A stretch of DNA of 64,000 nt, from contig JAUHQD010000002.1 of the NCBI GenBank assembly GCA_030418115.1, positions 1 through 64,000 on the forward strand. Direction: 5' to 3'. The translations under genes were made by a program, and so were the position numbers. How positions within the stretch are numbered: position 1 is the stretch's first letter; every line of letters starts with the position of its first letter. This stretch comes from Alteromonadaceae bacterium BrNp21-10. Lineage in GTDB: Bacteria > Pseudomonadota > Gammaproteobacteria > Enterobacterales > Alteromonadaceae. The notes under the pieces were generated by a model. It searched no databases, was not told the DNA's origin, and worked only from the letters and a program-made list of their open reading frames with translations. Shown here piece by piece: positions 37,882-46,513 of the stretch.

Positions 37882-38901
37882 TTAGCGATTGAGGTTATTC
37901 AATAACAATGAGCGCATTCGTCTGGCCATAGTGTCATCCATTGGGGCTAATGCACCCTGAGATTCCACCGGTAAATGTTGGCGCACCTGTTGGGCATCAT
38001 CAAAAATGTAATAGTTAAACAGCTCCCGCCAAGCCTGTTGTTCTGCCAACGGGCGGTCACGGACACTGAGCATGCAATGCATCAAGGCATCCATAGGGTT
38101 CCCCAAATGAGGCTCGGCCGCCATCCACCAAAAGTTAACCATAATATTAAAGCGATCATAGGCTTGCACCTGATGCCACCACATACTCGGATAATACAGT
38201 GCATCACCCGGTTCTAGGTCTGCGATATAGGCGTTATCTAAGGCTTGTTGTAAGCGTGGGAATTTTTCAAAATCCGGGGCGTTTAAATCCGCCATGGTCA
38301 CCACTTGCCCACCTGGTGTTGGGCTTAATGGACCGGGATACAAATTGTGCACCTGATCGGGAGCAAACAAGGTAAAACGGCGCTTGCCCTGCACACAACA
38401 AGCTAGATTTTTTGGTTGATCAAAATGGGCGGCAGCAATGGATTCGGTGCCTAACCAAATTTTGGCCACCGGCTGGTTATTCTCAAACTCAGGATGATTA
38501 AAATTCAGTTGATGCTGTCGACTCAGCTCAGGGAAACCATCGTTGAATTTAAGTGAATTAATGTACAAATAATCATGCTCTTCTTGTGCTAATTGCTCAC
38601 GAATATGCGCGAAGGCGGCGGCAATGGTGGACTTTTCACTTTTAAAGTTAAAACCAGTACAGCTGTCATTGTAAGCAAAACGCGCTTTAATAGCCGGTGC
38701 GCCTTTGTACACCAACAATGGCCGGCCACTATCATGTTGTTCCAACAAGGCCATGGCTTCGAGCGCAACACCTTTGGCCGCTTGAACTAACGGCCATTCT
38801 TTTACTAGATCGCGCAAAATAACCGGTTGCTGTTGAGCAAATAAGTCATCGAATGGGATCGCCTGTGGGCTTACCCCTTCTAATACTTGTACATTATTCA
38901 T
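37882..38901 (-). CDS. Cupin-like (JmjC-type) domain protein
   Basis: 339 aa, probable Fe(II)/2-oxoglutarate oxygenase-like fold. The HxD iron motif appears in AAHFDQPKNLACCVQGKRRF, and the distal His in YYPSMWWHQVQ; PVILRDLVKEWPL at the N terminus is typical of the cupin_8 family. A key role may be hydroxylating a protein or sugar linked to the uptake system, but nothing in the sequence names the substrate. ATG 38901 follows an in-frame TTG. It lies between SapC and halogenase B. Confidence 0.87.
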   Translation of the reverse strand: MNNVQVLEGVSPQAIPFDDLFAQQQPVILRDLVKEWPLVQAAKGVALEAMALLEQHDSGRPLLVYKGAPAIKARFAYNDSCTGFNFKSEKSTIAAAFAHIREQLAQEEHDYLYINSLKFNDGFPELSRQHQLNFNHPEFENNQPVAKIWLGTESIAAAHFDQPKNLACCVQGKRRFTLFAPDQVHNLYPGPLSPTPGGQVVTMADLNAPDFEKFPRLQQALDNAYIADLEPGDALYYPSMWWHQVQAYDRFNIMVNFWWMAAEPHLGNPMDALMHCMLSVRDRPLAEQQAWRELFNYYIFDDAQQVRQHLPVESQGALAPMDDTMARRMRSLLLNNLNR

Positions 38902-38936
38902 CAATTATTAAAACCTATGGTTACCCATGTATTGAC

Positions 38937-39668
38937 TTAGAGCAAAGCACTTTTGGCATTCTTTAAATCAATTAATCGTTGAAAGTTGCCTAACGACGAT
39001 AGCAAAAAGTGTAATAAACTAAGCACACCAAATTGATTTAACTTAGCCAAACTTTCACCATCGAGCTTGCTAAGTTTTTCTTGGTTAATAGTGTAATAGT
39101 CACTGAAATTAATTTGTTCAACATTACTCAATTGGATTTGAATCGATACCGGCTCTAGCAAGTCCATGGACTCCGCTAAGGTAAATAATGTTTTGTCGAA
39201 TTGCGCTCCGCTTTCAATGGTTTGCAGCGCTTTTTTAACATAAGTTAAATAAGGTGATTCACCACCAAACTGTAAAAATACGGATTCAGCATTATCAGCA
39301 TTCACTCTTGGATCATCCATATCGATACAGATCACTGGCTCTTGTTGTTCCTCGCCCTGATCATCTACTTTGCGATAACCTATGCTAAAAGGCCCTCGAG
39401 CAAGTACTGCTGGCACGTATCGGCTCGTCCATTGATTGTTGTGTAAAAATAAGTTTTCGTCTTTTTCTAATCCCATAATCACATGCATTTGTAACTGCTG
39501 GTTTTCGGGGTTTTTATAAAAAAGGATCGGAAACTCCTTATGTAACTCGCCGATTTCAGGAGTATGAGCCACTGTGCGATTAACATTGTCGCCATAGTGT
39601 TGACTAGGGCGAGTGTCGACCTTGAGATCTTTATGGTCGACGTTATTGAGGACTATAGCCTTTTTCAT
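38937..39668 (-). CDS. SapC-family protein
   Basis: 243 aa. Recognised by NVDHKDLKVDTRPSQHYG near the N terminus, EFPILFYKNPENQQLQMHVIMGL, and FGGESPYLTYVKKALQTIESG. SapC was first described with Campylobacter S-layer genes, but in alphaproteobacterial and alteromonad genomes it is a standing companion of TonB-dependent receptors, cupin-like proteins and halogenase homologues. Biochemical role unknown. It lies 35 bp upstream of the cupin-like gene, behind the receptor. Confidence 0.87.
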   Translation of the reverse strand: MKKAIVLNNVDHKDLKVDTRPSQHYGDNVNRTVAHTPEIGELHKEFPILFYKNPENQQLQMHVIMGLEKDENLFLHNNQWTSRYVPAVLARGPFSIGYRKVDDQGEEQQEPVICIDMDDPRVNADNAESVFLQFGGESPYLTYVKKALQTIESGAQFDKTLFTLAESMDLLEPVSIQIQLSNVEQINFSDYYTINQEKLSKLDGESLAKLNQFGVLSLLHFLLSSLGNFQRLIDLKNAKSALL

Positions 39669-39798
39669 AGGAATGCTTCGTGTGTCTGATGTTTAACAGA
39701 ATGGATATTACTTCATCCTAACGCGCATGATATTGGCACGCAAACGGGTTAATTGCAGATTTGGCGATTTAACTAACTGAATTCTTTCATTAAAAAGA

Positions 39799-39831
39799 AA
39801 GTCCTTACCGGCACAGAGCCGATAAGGACTT
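39799..39831 (-). terminator. Terminator or attenuator after the TonB receptor
   Basis: AAGTCCTTA / TAAGGACTT plus an inner CGGC/GCCG pair (one mismatch) around a 5-nt loop. Read leftward it is followed by TCTTTTTAATG. It lies between the receptor stop and sapC and could lower expression of the downstream enzymes. Confidence 0.8.
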
Positions 39832-39837
39832 ATTCAG

Positions 39838-42800
39838 TTAGAAATTATAGCGAGCACTTAATACAAAGCGTCTGTCCAATTCTTGAACAAAGAACACATT
39901 GTTTTCAGTACGACCATATTGACGCTGACCTTCTTCCGTTAGGTTGATGATATCCATGCTTACGGATAAATCTTCACTGACGTCATAACTTACGTTGATA
40001 TCAATTTGATTATACTCATCTACGAATAACGGATTACGTACAGACGATACTGAACGGTTAACTTCGCTCAAGAACGCATCACGCCAGTTATAGGCGATAC
40101 GCGTTGATAAACCATCTTTTTCGTAAATTAATACGAAGTTAGCACTATCACTCAAGCCTTCTAGAGCAAACTGATCGATAGACGGATCCGAGCCGATATC
40201 ATAACCAATATCACCATCAACAATAGTAAAGTTAGCTTGCACACCAAAACCGGTTTCACCAAAGAAGTGCTGTAAGGCTAACTCGTAACCAGACAAGCGT
40301 GCACTCTGGTTATTAATAGGTTTGGTTAATTCGAACAAATAGTCTGGGTCTGAAGCGCGCGGTAAAATATTATTATTACCAAAAACTTCATCTGCGAATA
40401 CTTGTGTCTCATTAAATTCTGACGCGCCACCAGGATAAGTACCCGGATTATCTAATACCGCAGCCATAGTGAAGAAGTTACGCTCGTTAACAGTGAAACC
40501 TAAATCATTTAATGCGGCAATCGCATCACCAGATAAAGTACCAGCTTCGCCGGTAGTAGGATCTTTCAAACCAAACAGCGGCTCACTAACTTGCGCAGTA
40601 CCCACAAAATTAGATACATTTTTTCTATAGTAGCCAATAGAAACCATACTTGATTCGTCAAAGTACCATTCCAATGAAAGATCAAGGTTGTTAGATTCAA
40701 GCGGATCCAATGCGACGTTACCAACACTACCTGAAGGCGAGCCCCCTAAGTAAGTTGGACGGTTCGGTGTATTCACACTAGTTGCACTAAATAACTGTGA
40801 ATAAGAAGGACGTGCCAACGTTTGGCTAAATGAAGCACGCGCTTTCAAATCATCAGTAATATCAACTGAAAAATCAATATTGGGTAATAAATTCTCATAG
40901 GAATAATCACCCGATAATTCAACCGTATCATTACCTAATTCAAGCTGATAATCGTTATCCGACAACCAAATAATATTACTTGGCACTTGCTGTTGTGCAG
41001 AAGAATCAACGTCAGTTTTTTCATAGCGTAAACCAATAACGACGTTGGCTGGCATGCCGCCAATTTCACCATCCATAGACGCTTGTACGTAGGCCGATAG
41101 AATATCTTCTTTAACTAAATTGTTATCAGCACCAGTAGCCGGTAAATCACCAGCTTTGAAGCCGTAAAGTGGAGCTACTACTTCTAATAATTTAACCGCA
41201 TTACCACCGAAAGACACACTACCTAAGGCAATAGTACTAGAGCCAGCAGGCACCGCGATGCCATCTGCACCAGCTACACCACTCATGTCATGATCTTCAA
41301 AGGCACAAGCGGTACATCTTTGTTCAAACAAACCTTCTGGAATATCATTAGGAAAATCAATACCCCAACCACCTAAAGTAGCCATAGTTGAAAGGCGGGT
41401 TTGTTCCATTTCTGTAGCGATATAACCCACACCAAAGTCGATGGTTAAATCAGCACCGTCATCCCACGTTCCTTCAAAGCGAATTTGGTCAACCGTTGAT
41501 TTTTGATCAGACTCTGTGGCTTGACTCACCTGACTACCAACATCAGGAATATCAAAGATACCGTTATTATTGCCTTTGATAGAATCATCAATCACCACAC
41601 TGACTTGTGGAATAGACTGAGTTAAATCTACGGTTTGCCATCCCGCTGTTGCGCCAGCGACATTAAAGCGGATAACGTTTTTACCATAAGGGCCATTTCC
41701 CCCGCTGGTCGCTTCTGAACTGGCGGCATCAAAACGGAAGTTTAACGATTCATTGGCCCACCAATCGATGTTCAAACCAAAAGACTTCAATTCATCTTTG
41801 GTAGCCATCACTAAGTTTTGGAAGAAGAAATCTTTACCACCATCCACATCTTCAGTTAAGTGAACAGGCGTTGCAACAATGGGGTTACCATCAAACTCTA
41901 CATCTGAGAAGTTACGTGCAAACCAAACACCATCAATCAACGACGTTGAATCTTGTTCGTTGCTTGCATAACTAGCATCTGCTGTAATAGTTAAGTTTTC
42001 ATTAGGCTTATACTGTACAGTCAACATACCATTGATACGTTCACGACTATCATCATTAGTACCCACACCGATATTAGATGGAATGGCCACTAATTGACCT
42101 TCAGTAGGCGCGTTAACTATATTAGCATTTTGCATACCTAGGGTTGTAAGAGCATCAGGTCCCCATGTTTCTAGGTCATAACGTTCCACACTCATGTGGC
42201 GGCTTCCAGAATTACGTTCTTGGAATGAACCAAATAAGGCGATACCTAAATTACCCTCGTCGTTTACCCAATTGGCAACACCACTGACTTCTGGCGTAGT
42301 ACCCGAACCACTTTCATCACGCATGGCTTTTACACCAATAGAGGCTTTATTCTCTGATTGGTCTAATGGCTTTAGGGTGTTGATATTGATGGTGGCACCA
42401 ATACCACCCGATGGTATTGATGCTTGGCCTGTTTTAAACACTTCAATGCCACTTACACCTTCAGAGGCTAGATTAGAAAAATCAAATGAACGTGTTGTAC
42501 CTGCTGACCCCTGATCCAGTGGATTACCAGTAATAGACGACACGTTTGCCGCTGGCATTTGACGCCCGTTTAGGGTGATTAAATTGAAATTACCTCCAAA
42601 ACCACGAACGGTAACTTCAGAACCTTCACCGTTAACTCGGTTAATTGATACGCCTGTAATACGCTGTAGTGATTCAGCTAAGTTGGTATCAGGGAACTTA
42701 CCCATGTCTTCGGCTGAAATGGCGTCGACTACACCAGGTGATTGGCGCTTAACATTCATGGATTGTAGTAAACTACCGCGAACACCTCTAACTTCTATTT

Positions 42801-42900
42801 TTTCTACATCGCTTGGCTGTTCTTGTGCATAAGTATGTGTAGCGAGCATTACACACAGAGCACCAGACACCGCCGTCGCTAATTTTGTTTTATTAAACAT
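39838..42900 (-). CDS. TonB-dependent receptor (large)
   Basis: 1020 aa outer-membrane transporter. Signal peptide ending THTYAQ; a TonB-box-like DVEKIEVRGVRGSLLQSM; plug domain with FPDTNLAESLQRITGVSINRVNGEGSEVTVRGFG; a long barrel ending in the aromatic terminus YNF. The plug pattern (RGxRxSL, GxxFNLITLNGRQMP) is that of receptors for carbohydrates and other large nutrients in Alteromonadales and Caulobacterales. AGGAAAG precedes the ATG. It heads the SapC-cupin-halogenase operon and faces a ROK regulator across a 620-bp control region. Confidence 0.93.
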   Translation of the reverse strand: MFNKTKLATAVSGALCVMLATHTYAQEQPSDVEKIEVRGVRGSLLQSMNVKRQSPGVVDAISAEDMGKFPDTNLAESLQRITGVSINRVNGEGSEVTVRGFGGNFNLITLNGRQMPAANVSSITGNPLDQGSAGTTRSFDFSNLASEGVSGIEVFKTGQASIPSGGIGATININTLKPLDQSENKASIGVKAMRDESGSGTTPEVSGVANWVNDEGNLGIALFGSFQERNSGSRHMSVERYDLETWGPDALTTLGMQNANIVNAPTEGQLVAIPSNIGVGTNDDSRERINGMLTVQYKPNENLTITADASYASNEQDSTSLIDGVWFARNFSDVEFDGNPIVATPVHLTEDVDGGKDFFFQNLVMATKDELKSFGLNIDWWANESLNFRFDAASSEATSGGNGPYGKNVIRFNVAGATAGWQTVDLTQSIPQVSVVIDDSIKGNNNGIFDIPDVGSQVSQATESDQKSTVDQIRFEGTWDDGADLTIDFGVGYIATEMEQTRLSTMATLGGWGIDFPNDIPEGLFEQRCTACAFEDHDMSGVAGADGIAVPAGSSTIALGSVSFGGNAVKLLEVVAPLYGFKAGDLPATGADNNLVKEDILSAYVQASMDGEIGGMPANVVIGLRYEKTDVDSSAQQQVPSNIIWLSDNDYQLELGNDTVELSGDYSYENLLPNIDFSVDITDDLKARASFSQTLARPSYSQLFSATSVNTPNRPTYLGGSPSGSVGNVALDPLESNNLDLSLEWYFDESSMVSIGYYRKNVSNFVGTAQVSEPLFGLKDPTTGEAGTLSGDAIAALNDLGFTVNERNFFTMAAVLDNPGTYPGGASEFNETQVFADEVFGNNNILPRASDPDYLFELTKPINNQSARLSGYELALQHFFGETGFGVQANFTIVDGDIGYDIGSDPSIDQFALEGLSDSANFVLIYEKDGLSTRIAYNWRDAFLSEVNRSVSSVRNPLFVDEYNQIDINVSYDVSEDLSVSMDIINLTEEGQRQYGRTENNVFFVQELDRRFVLSARYNF

Positions 42901-43518
42901 AGTCTTTCCTAATTGAGTGTTTGTATTTATATGTTTATTACACGTGAGTTATAACTTCTCGAATTCAATGTATGCGCTTACATATTTTGAATATAGTGAG
43001 CGGAAATAGTTACAACGCAACCCTGTTTTATCTCGAACGACTTCTTCCCTACCGTTCTAAGAATGTTATTTTTTTCGTTTTTATGTTAACGAAAAGTAAC
43101 ATTATGGTTATATAACGTGCATATGTAAGTTAAATCAAGACATTTGTTAGGCTACCTAACAAAATGACCAAATATCAATATTTTTGACTTTTTTTTACAA
43201 AGGTTTGTCTTTTTTTAACAACCTTGCTTAACAGACGATGTAAAGATGCATAATCATTTTTTTGGCGAGCGAGAAAAAATTTAGGTGGTTGGATTAAGAT
43301 GCAACCGTGTTAGATTATTTTTTGTAAATACTTAATCGATGGAATACAACTTTCACTTTAAATTGAACTTTATTATGAACAAGTGAGTCTCTGGGGCTTA
43401 GATTAAGACAACTATTCAAAGTCGATAAGGATATTTAAAGCACCGCAATAACAAGCTTAAGAAGCAAAATATTCGGTAACAATGAGCCACCAAACATTGG
43501 TGTAATGCGGTAATAATT
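42901..43518. other. Divergent control region of the halogenase-receptor locus
   Basis: Long AT-rich region without genes. It holds the 21-bp palindrome listed separately and probably the receptor promoter. No other site could be named. Confidence 0.6.
43143..43163. promoter_or_regulatory. Strong palindromic operator candidate
   Basis: TTTGTTAGG-CTA-CCTAACAAA, a perfect 9-bp inverted repeat with a 3-bp spacer, 243 bp upstream of the receptor and 359 bp upstream of the ROK gene. The size and symmetry fit a dimeric HTH repressor, most simply the adjacent ROK protein. Confidence 0.7.
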
Positions 43519-43521
43519 GTG

Positions 43522-44613
43522 ATGTACAAAAGAATAATAAAAACACCTCCACCTACCACTTTAGCCTTGCCCAGCGACCGCTATTTCTTTCACTGCCTTA
43601 AAGTACATGGTCCGATGAGTCGAGCTGAAATAGCACAACATACTCATATTTCAAGACCGACTATATCCGAGTCGGCACAACGACTACTGAGCCAATTCAT
43701 AGTCATAGAAACCCAGCGTAAAACTCAGAACAAAAAAGGCAGGGCTGGCTTAATTTATGAAATTAATTGCGCAAAAGGGATCACAATTGCTTTAGCGGTA
43801 GACAGCAAACAAATTCAGATAATCGTCACTACTATTGCACAGAAAACCCTAAATAAAATCACGGCTACGATTGCACCTAATAGCAGTAAACAACAATTCA
43901 TGGATTTCCTAATTGCCACTGCAGTAACTGCTGTAAAAGGTATAGAAAGCCCAGTATTAGCCATAGGCATCTCCGTTGCCGACCCTATCGATATCGTTAC
44001 CGGTCAAGTTATTCCCCTGCCATGCTCACCATTTCCATTAGCCCATGGCATTAATTTTCGAGAACTCTTTGCACAGCATTTTAACTGCCCCGTCAGCATA
44101 GATAATGATGTTAACTGGGCTACACTTGCAGAGAAATCATTGGGAGTCGCCAAACAGCAAACTGACTTTATTTTTGTGTACTTAGGAGAAGGCATTGGCG
44201 CAGGAATCTATTTGGCCAATCAGCTAGTTAGAGGAGGTGAGGGACTGGCTGGTGAAATCGGCTATATCAAAGTGAACGGCCATAGAAACTTACAGGATTA
44301 TGTCGTTGAACTGAATTTGAAAGCAGAAATTCAATCAGGCACTAATTTACATCAGCATATTGCCATTGATGCCATTGCCCAAGTCATTGCATCTACCTCT
44401 ATTATTGTTAATCCACAAATGGTGGTAATAGGTGGCCCATTATCAGAATCATCGCAATTTTTTGATGCTCTTATTGATGCCACTTTACCTAAATTAATTA
44501 AAAATATACATATTGTGCGCAGCGCAATGCCACATATTGCCTCTGTAACCGGCGCCGCTCTGGGGGCAACAGATTTGGCTCTAGAATCTTTAGGATTACC
44601 TGCTCCAAATTAA
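43522..44613 (+). CDS. ROK-family transcriptional regulator lacking the zinc motif
   Basis: 363 aa NagC/XylR-like regulator. The N-terminal winged HTH (HGPMSRAEIAQHTHISRPTISESAQRLL) is at about 30-60, followed by the sugar-kinase-like ROK domain: IDNDVNWATLAE, YLGEGIGAGIYL and GGEGLAGEIGYI. The usual zinc-binding CxCGxxGC segment is absent: the sequence runs EIGYIKVNGHRNLQDYV. It would sense a sugar or derivative and control the divergent TonB receptor. I use ATG 43522 over GTG 43519. Convergent with recA, with a shared terminator. Confidence 0.88.
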   Translation: MYKRIIKTPPPTTLALPSDRYFFHCLKVHGPMSRAEIAQHTHISRPTISESAQRLLSQFIVIETQRKTQNKKGRAGLIYEINCAKGITIALAVDSKQIQIIVTTIAQKTLNKITATIAPNSSKQQFMDFLIATAVTAVKGIESPVLAIGISVADPIDIVTGQVIPLPCSPFPLAHGINFRELFAQHFNCPVSIDNDVNWATLAEKSLGVAKQQTDFIFVYLGEGIGAGIYLANQLVRGGEGLAGEIGYIKVNGHRNLQDYVVELNLKAEIQSGTNLHQHIAIDAIAQVIASTSIIVNPQMVVIGGPLSESSQFFDALIDATLPKLIKNIHIVRSAMPHIASVTGAALGATDLALESLGLPAPN

Positions 44614-44692
44614 GCTATGTAATAGGTTCCGCATTCACACCAACTTAGTAAAAAACAACTACATACTAAGCCCATACCTAGAAAAACCATCG

Positions 44693-44730
44693 AAAAAAAA
44701 CCGCTCAGTAAATACTGAGCGGTTTTAGTT
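44693..44730. terminator. Bidirectional terminator between recA and the ROK gene
   Basis: AAAACCGCTCAGTA / TACTGAGCGGTTTT (44697-44710 with 44713-44726) gives a perfect 14-bp inverted repeat, with the innermost pairs lost to the loop. T runs follow on both strands (TTTTAGTTT rightward, T8 leftward), so it serves recA and the ROK gene. Confidence 0.93.
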
Positions 44731-44772
44731 TAATGATTCTTCATCACCTCATAACAAGGTGAAAATAGCAGG

Positions 44773-45807
44773 TTAAATCAATGCGTCTGGAGCGACTTCA
44801 TCTTCCACTTTAACGGTTTTAGCGAGTAATAATTTATCACGTAATTTGGTTTCAATATCTTGAGCCATATCCGCATGCTCTTTAAGATATTTCACGGCAT
44901 TGGCTTTACCCTGCCCAATACGTTCGCCATTACAGCTATACCAAGCACCGGCCTTTTCAACAAACTTGTGTTCAACACCCAAGTCAATCAATTCGGCATT
45001 TTTACTAATACCGCTACCGTACATGATCTGGAATTCGGCTTGCTTAAACGGTGGGGCAACTTTGTTCTTCACCACCTTAACTCGGGTTTCATTGCCCACA
45101 ACTTCATCGCCCTCTTTAACCGCGCCGATACGACGGATATCTAAACGAACAGAGGCATAGAATTTAAGCGCATTACCACCGGTAGTGGTTTCTGGATTAC
45201 CAAACATCACACCAATTTTCATACGAATTTGGTTAATGAAGATCACCATGGTATTCGAACGTTTGATGTTACCGGTTAATTTACGTAAGGCTTGTGACAT
45301 CAAGCGAGCCTGCAAGCCCATATGCGAATCACCCATGTCGCCTTCAATTTCTGCTTTCGGTGTTAATGCCGCCACGGAGTCAACAATAACCACACCTACC
45401 GCTCCTGAACGCACTAACATGTCACAAATTTCTAGTGCTTGTTCACCGGTATCCGGTTGAGATATTAAAAGCTCATCCACATTCACACCCAACTTGGCTG
45501 CATAGATTGGGTCTAAAGCGTGTTCAGCATCAATAAAGGCACAGGTTTTACCCTTTTTCTGAGCTTCCGCAATAACCTGCAGTGTAAGCGTAGTTTTACC
45601 TGATGATTCAGGACCATAGACTTCAACAATACGACCACAAGGTAAGCCGCCAATGCCTAAAGCGACATCAATGCTAATGGAACCTGTAGAAATAGCTTCT
45701 ATATCCATTGCCTGACTATCACCCAAACGCATGATGGTACCTTTACCAAATTGCTTCTCGATTTGTCCTAATGCAGCGGACAGCGCTTTTGATTTATTAT
45801 CATCCAT
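44773..45807 (-). CDS. recA: RecA recombinase
   Basis: Strand-exchange protein and co-protease for LexA. 344 aa from ATG 45807, which has AAGGAG 7 nt upstream; the frame stays open upstream but that part has no coding character. Walker [10 protein letters not shown], the MAW-like loop, [21 protein letters not shown] and [32 protein letters not shown] (L2 loop) are all intact, and the acidic C terminus is present. A LexA box sits about 50-66 bp upstream. pncC precedes it; recX is not downstream, where a terminator and the ROK gene lie. Confidence 0.98.
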   Translation of the reverse strand: MDDNKSKALSAALGQIEKQFGKGTIMRLGDSQAMDIEAISTGSISIDVALGIGGLPCGRIVEVYGPESSGKTTLTLQVIAEAQKKGKTCAFIDAEHALDPIYAAKLGVNVDELLISQPDTGEQALEICDMLVRSGAVGVVIVDSVAALTPKAEIEGDMGDSHMGLQARLMSQALRKLTGNIKRSNTMVIFINQIRMKIGVMFGNPETTTGGNALKFYASVRLDIRRIGAVKEGDEVVGNETRVKVVKNKVAPPFKQAEFQIMYGSGISKNAELIDLGVEHKFVEKAGAWYSCNGERIGQGKANAVKYLKEHADMAQDIETKLRDKLLLAKTVKVEDEVAPDALI

Positions 45808-45853
45808 TGGTCGCTCCTTGTTTGTTGAGCCTATACAGTATTTGAAATAAGTA

Positions 45854-45873
45854 TACTGTACGATTATACAGTT
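45854..45873 (-). promoter_or_regulatory. LexA box of recA
   Basis: TACTGTACGATTATACAGTT with the exact CTGT-N8-ACAG core (45856-45871), 47 bp upstream of the recA ATG. Standard SOS operator position. Confidence 0.93.
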
Positions 45874-45966
45874 ACAACTTTTATTTAAATTATTTTTTAA
45901 AACTATTAAATAACAATATCTTAGATATATATTGACTAGCAATAATATAAAAGCCCTGCTACCACA

Positions 45967-46461
45967 CTACAGTGTTTGCATAGTTTTTATACAGTAGTTT
46001 AATGCAAAATTAATGGCCTGCTCTCTTACCTGATGGCGATCACCCTTAAAACACTGCTTTACCGACGATATTTTATTCGCGAAATACATTCCAAACCACA
46101 CTGTGCCAACTGGTTTTTCTGCACTGCCACCATCTGGGCCAGCTATACCACTTACACTAATAGCAATATCCGCATTGGCATTTTTTGCCGCACCTTTGGC
46201 CATTTGCTCTACTACTTGTGAAGACACAGCGCCATGTTCGATTAAGGTACTAGCTTGCACGCCAAGCAGATCACTCTTGGCTGCATTGGAGTAAGTCAAA
46301 AAGCCTTTTTCAAACCACGCAGAACTTCCAGATACACTGGTAATCGCGTATCCTATTCCACCACCAGTACAAGACTCAGCGCAACTGATTTGCCAACCGT
46401 GATTAGCGAGCAATTCACCTAGATGTTGAGCCAATTGTTGGGTTTGCTCAGACAGAGCCAT
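45967..46461 (-). CDS. pncC: Nicotinamide-nucleotide amidohydrolase (CinA C-domain type)
   Basis: 164 aa. Deamidates nicotinamide mononucleotide to nicotinate mononucleotide for NAD recycling. The family features SCAESCTGGGIGYAITSVSGSSAWFEKGFLTYSN near the N terminus, SGIAGPDGG and KPVGTVWFG are all present; length is that of the single-domain YgaD/PncC form, without the N-terminal MoaB-like domain. It lies upstream of recA, as in many gammaproteobacteria, and is divergent from mutS. Confidence 0.95.
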   Translation of the reverse strand: MALSEQTQQLAQHLGELLANHGWQISCAESCTGGGIGYAITSVSGSSAWFEKGFLTYSNAAKSDLLGVQASTLIEHGAVSSQVVEQMAKGAAKNANADIAISVSGIAGPDGGSAEKPVGTVWFGMYFANKISSVKQCFKGDRHQVREQAINFALNYCIKTMQTL

Positions 46462-46513
46462 AACGTCACCATTAATTTAAAATCATAACTATAAGAAAAA
46501 GAATTTCGCTATT

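Noticed and set aside
42194-42514. 106-residue frame opposite the TonB receptor plug
   Set aside because: Antisense to strongly conserved plug sequence; proline- and serine-rich as expected of a shadow frame.
45808-45942. Longer RecA reading frame with 45 extra N-terminal residues
   Set aside because: The extension crosses the LexA box and promoter, is low in coding character, and the inner ATG has an ideal AAGGAG and the standard RecA N terminus.
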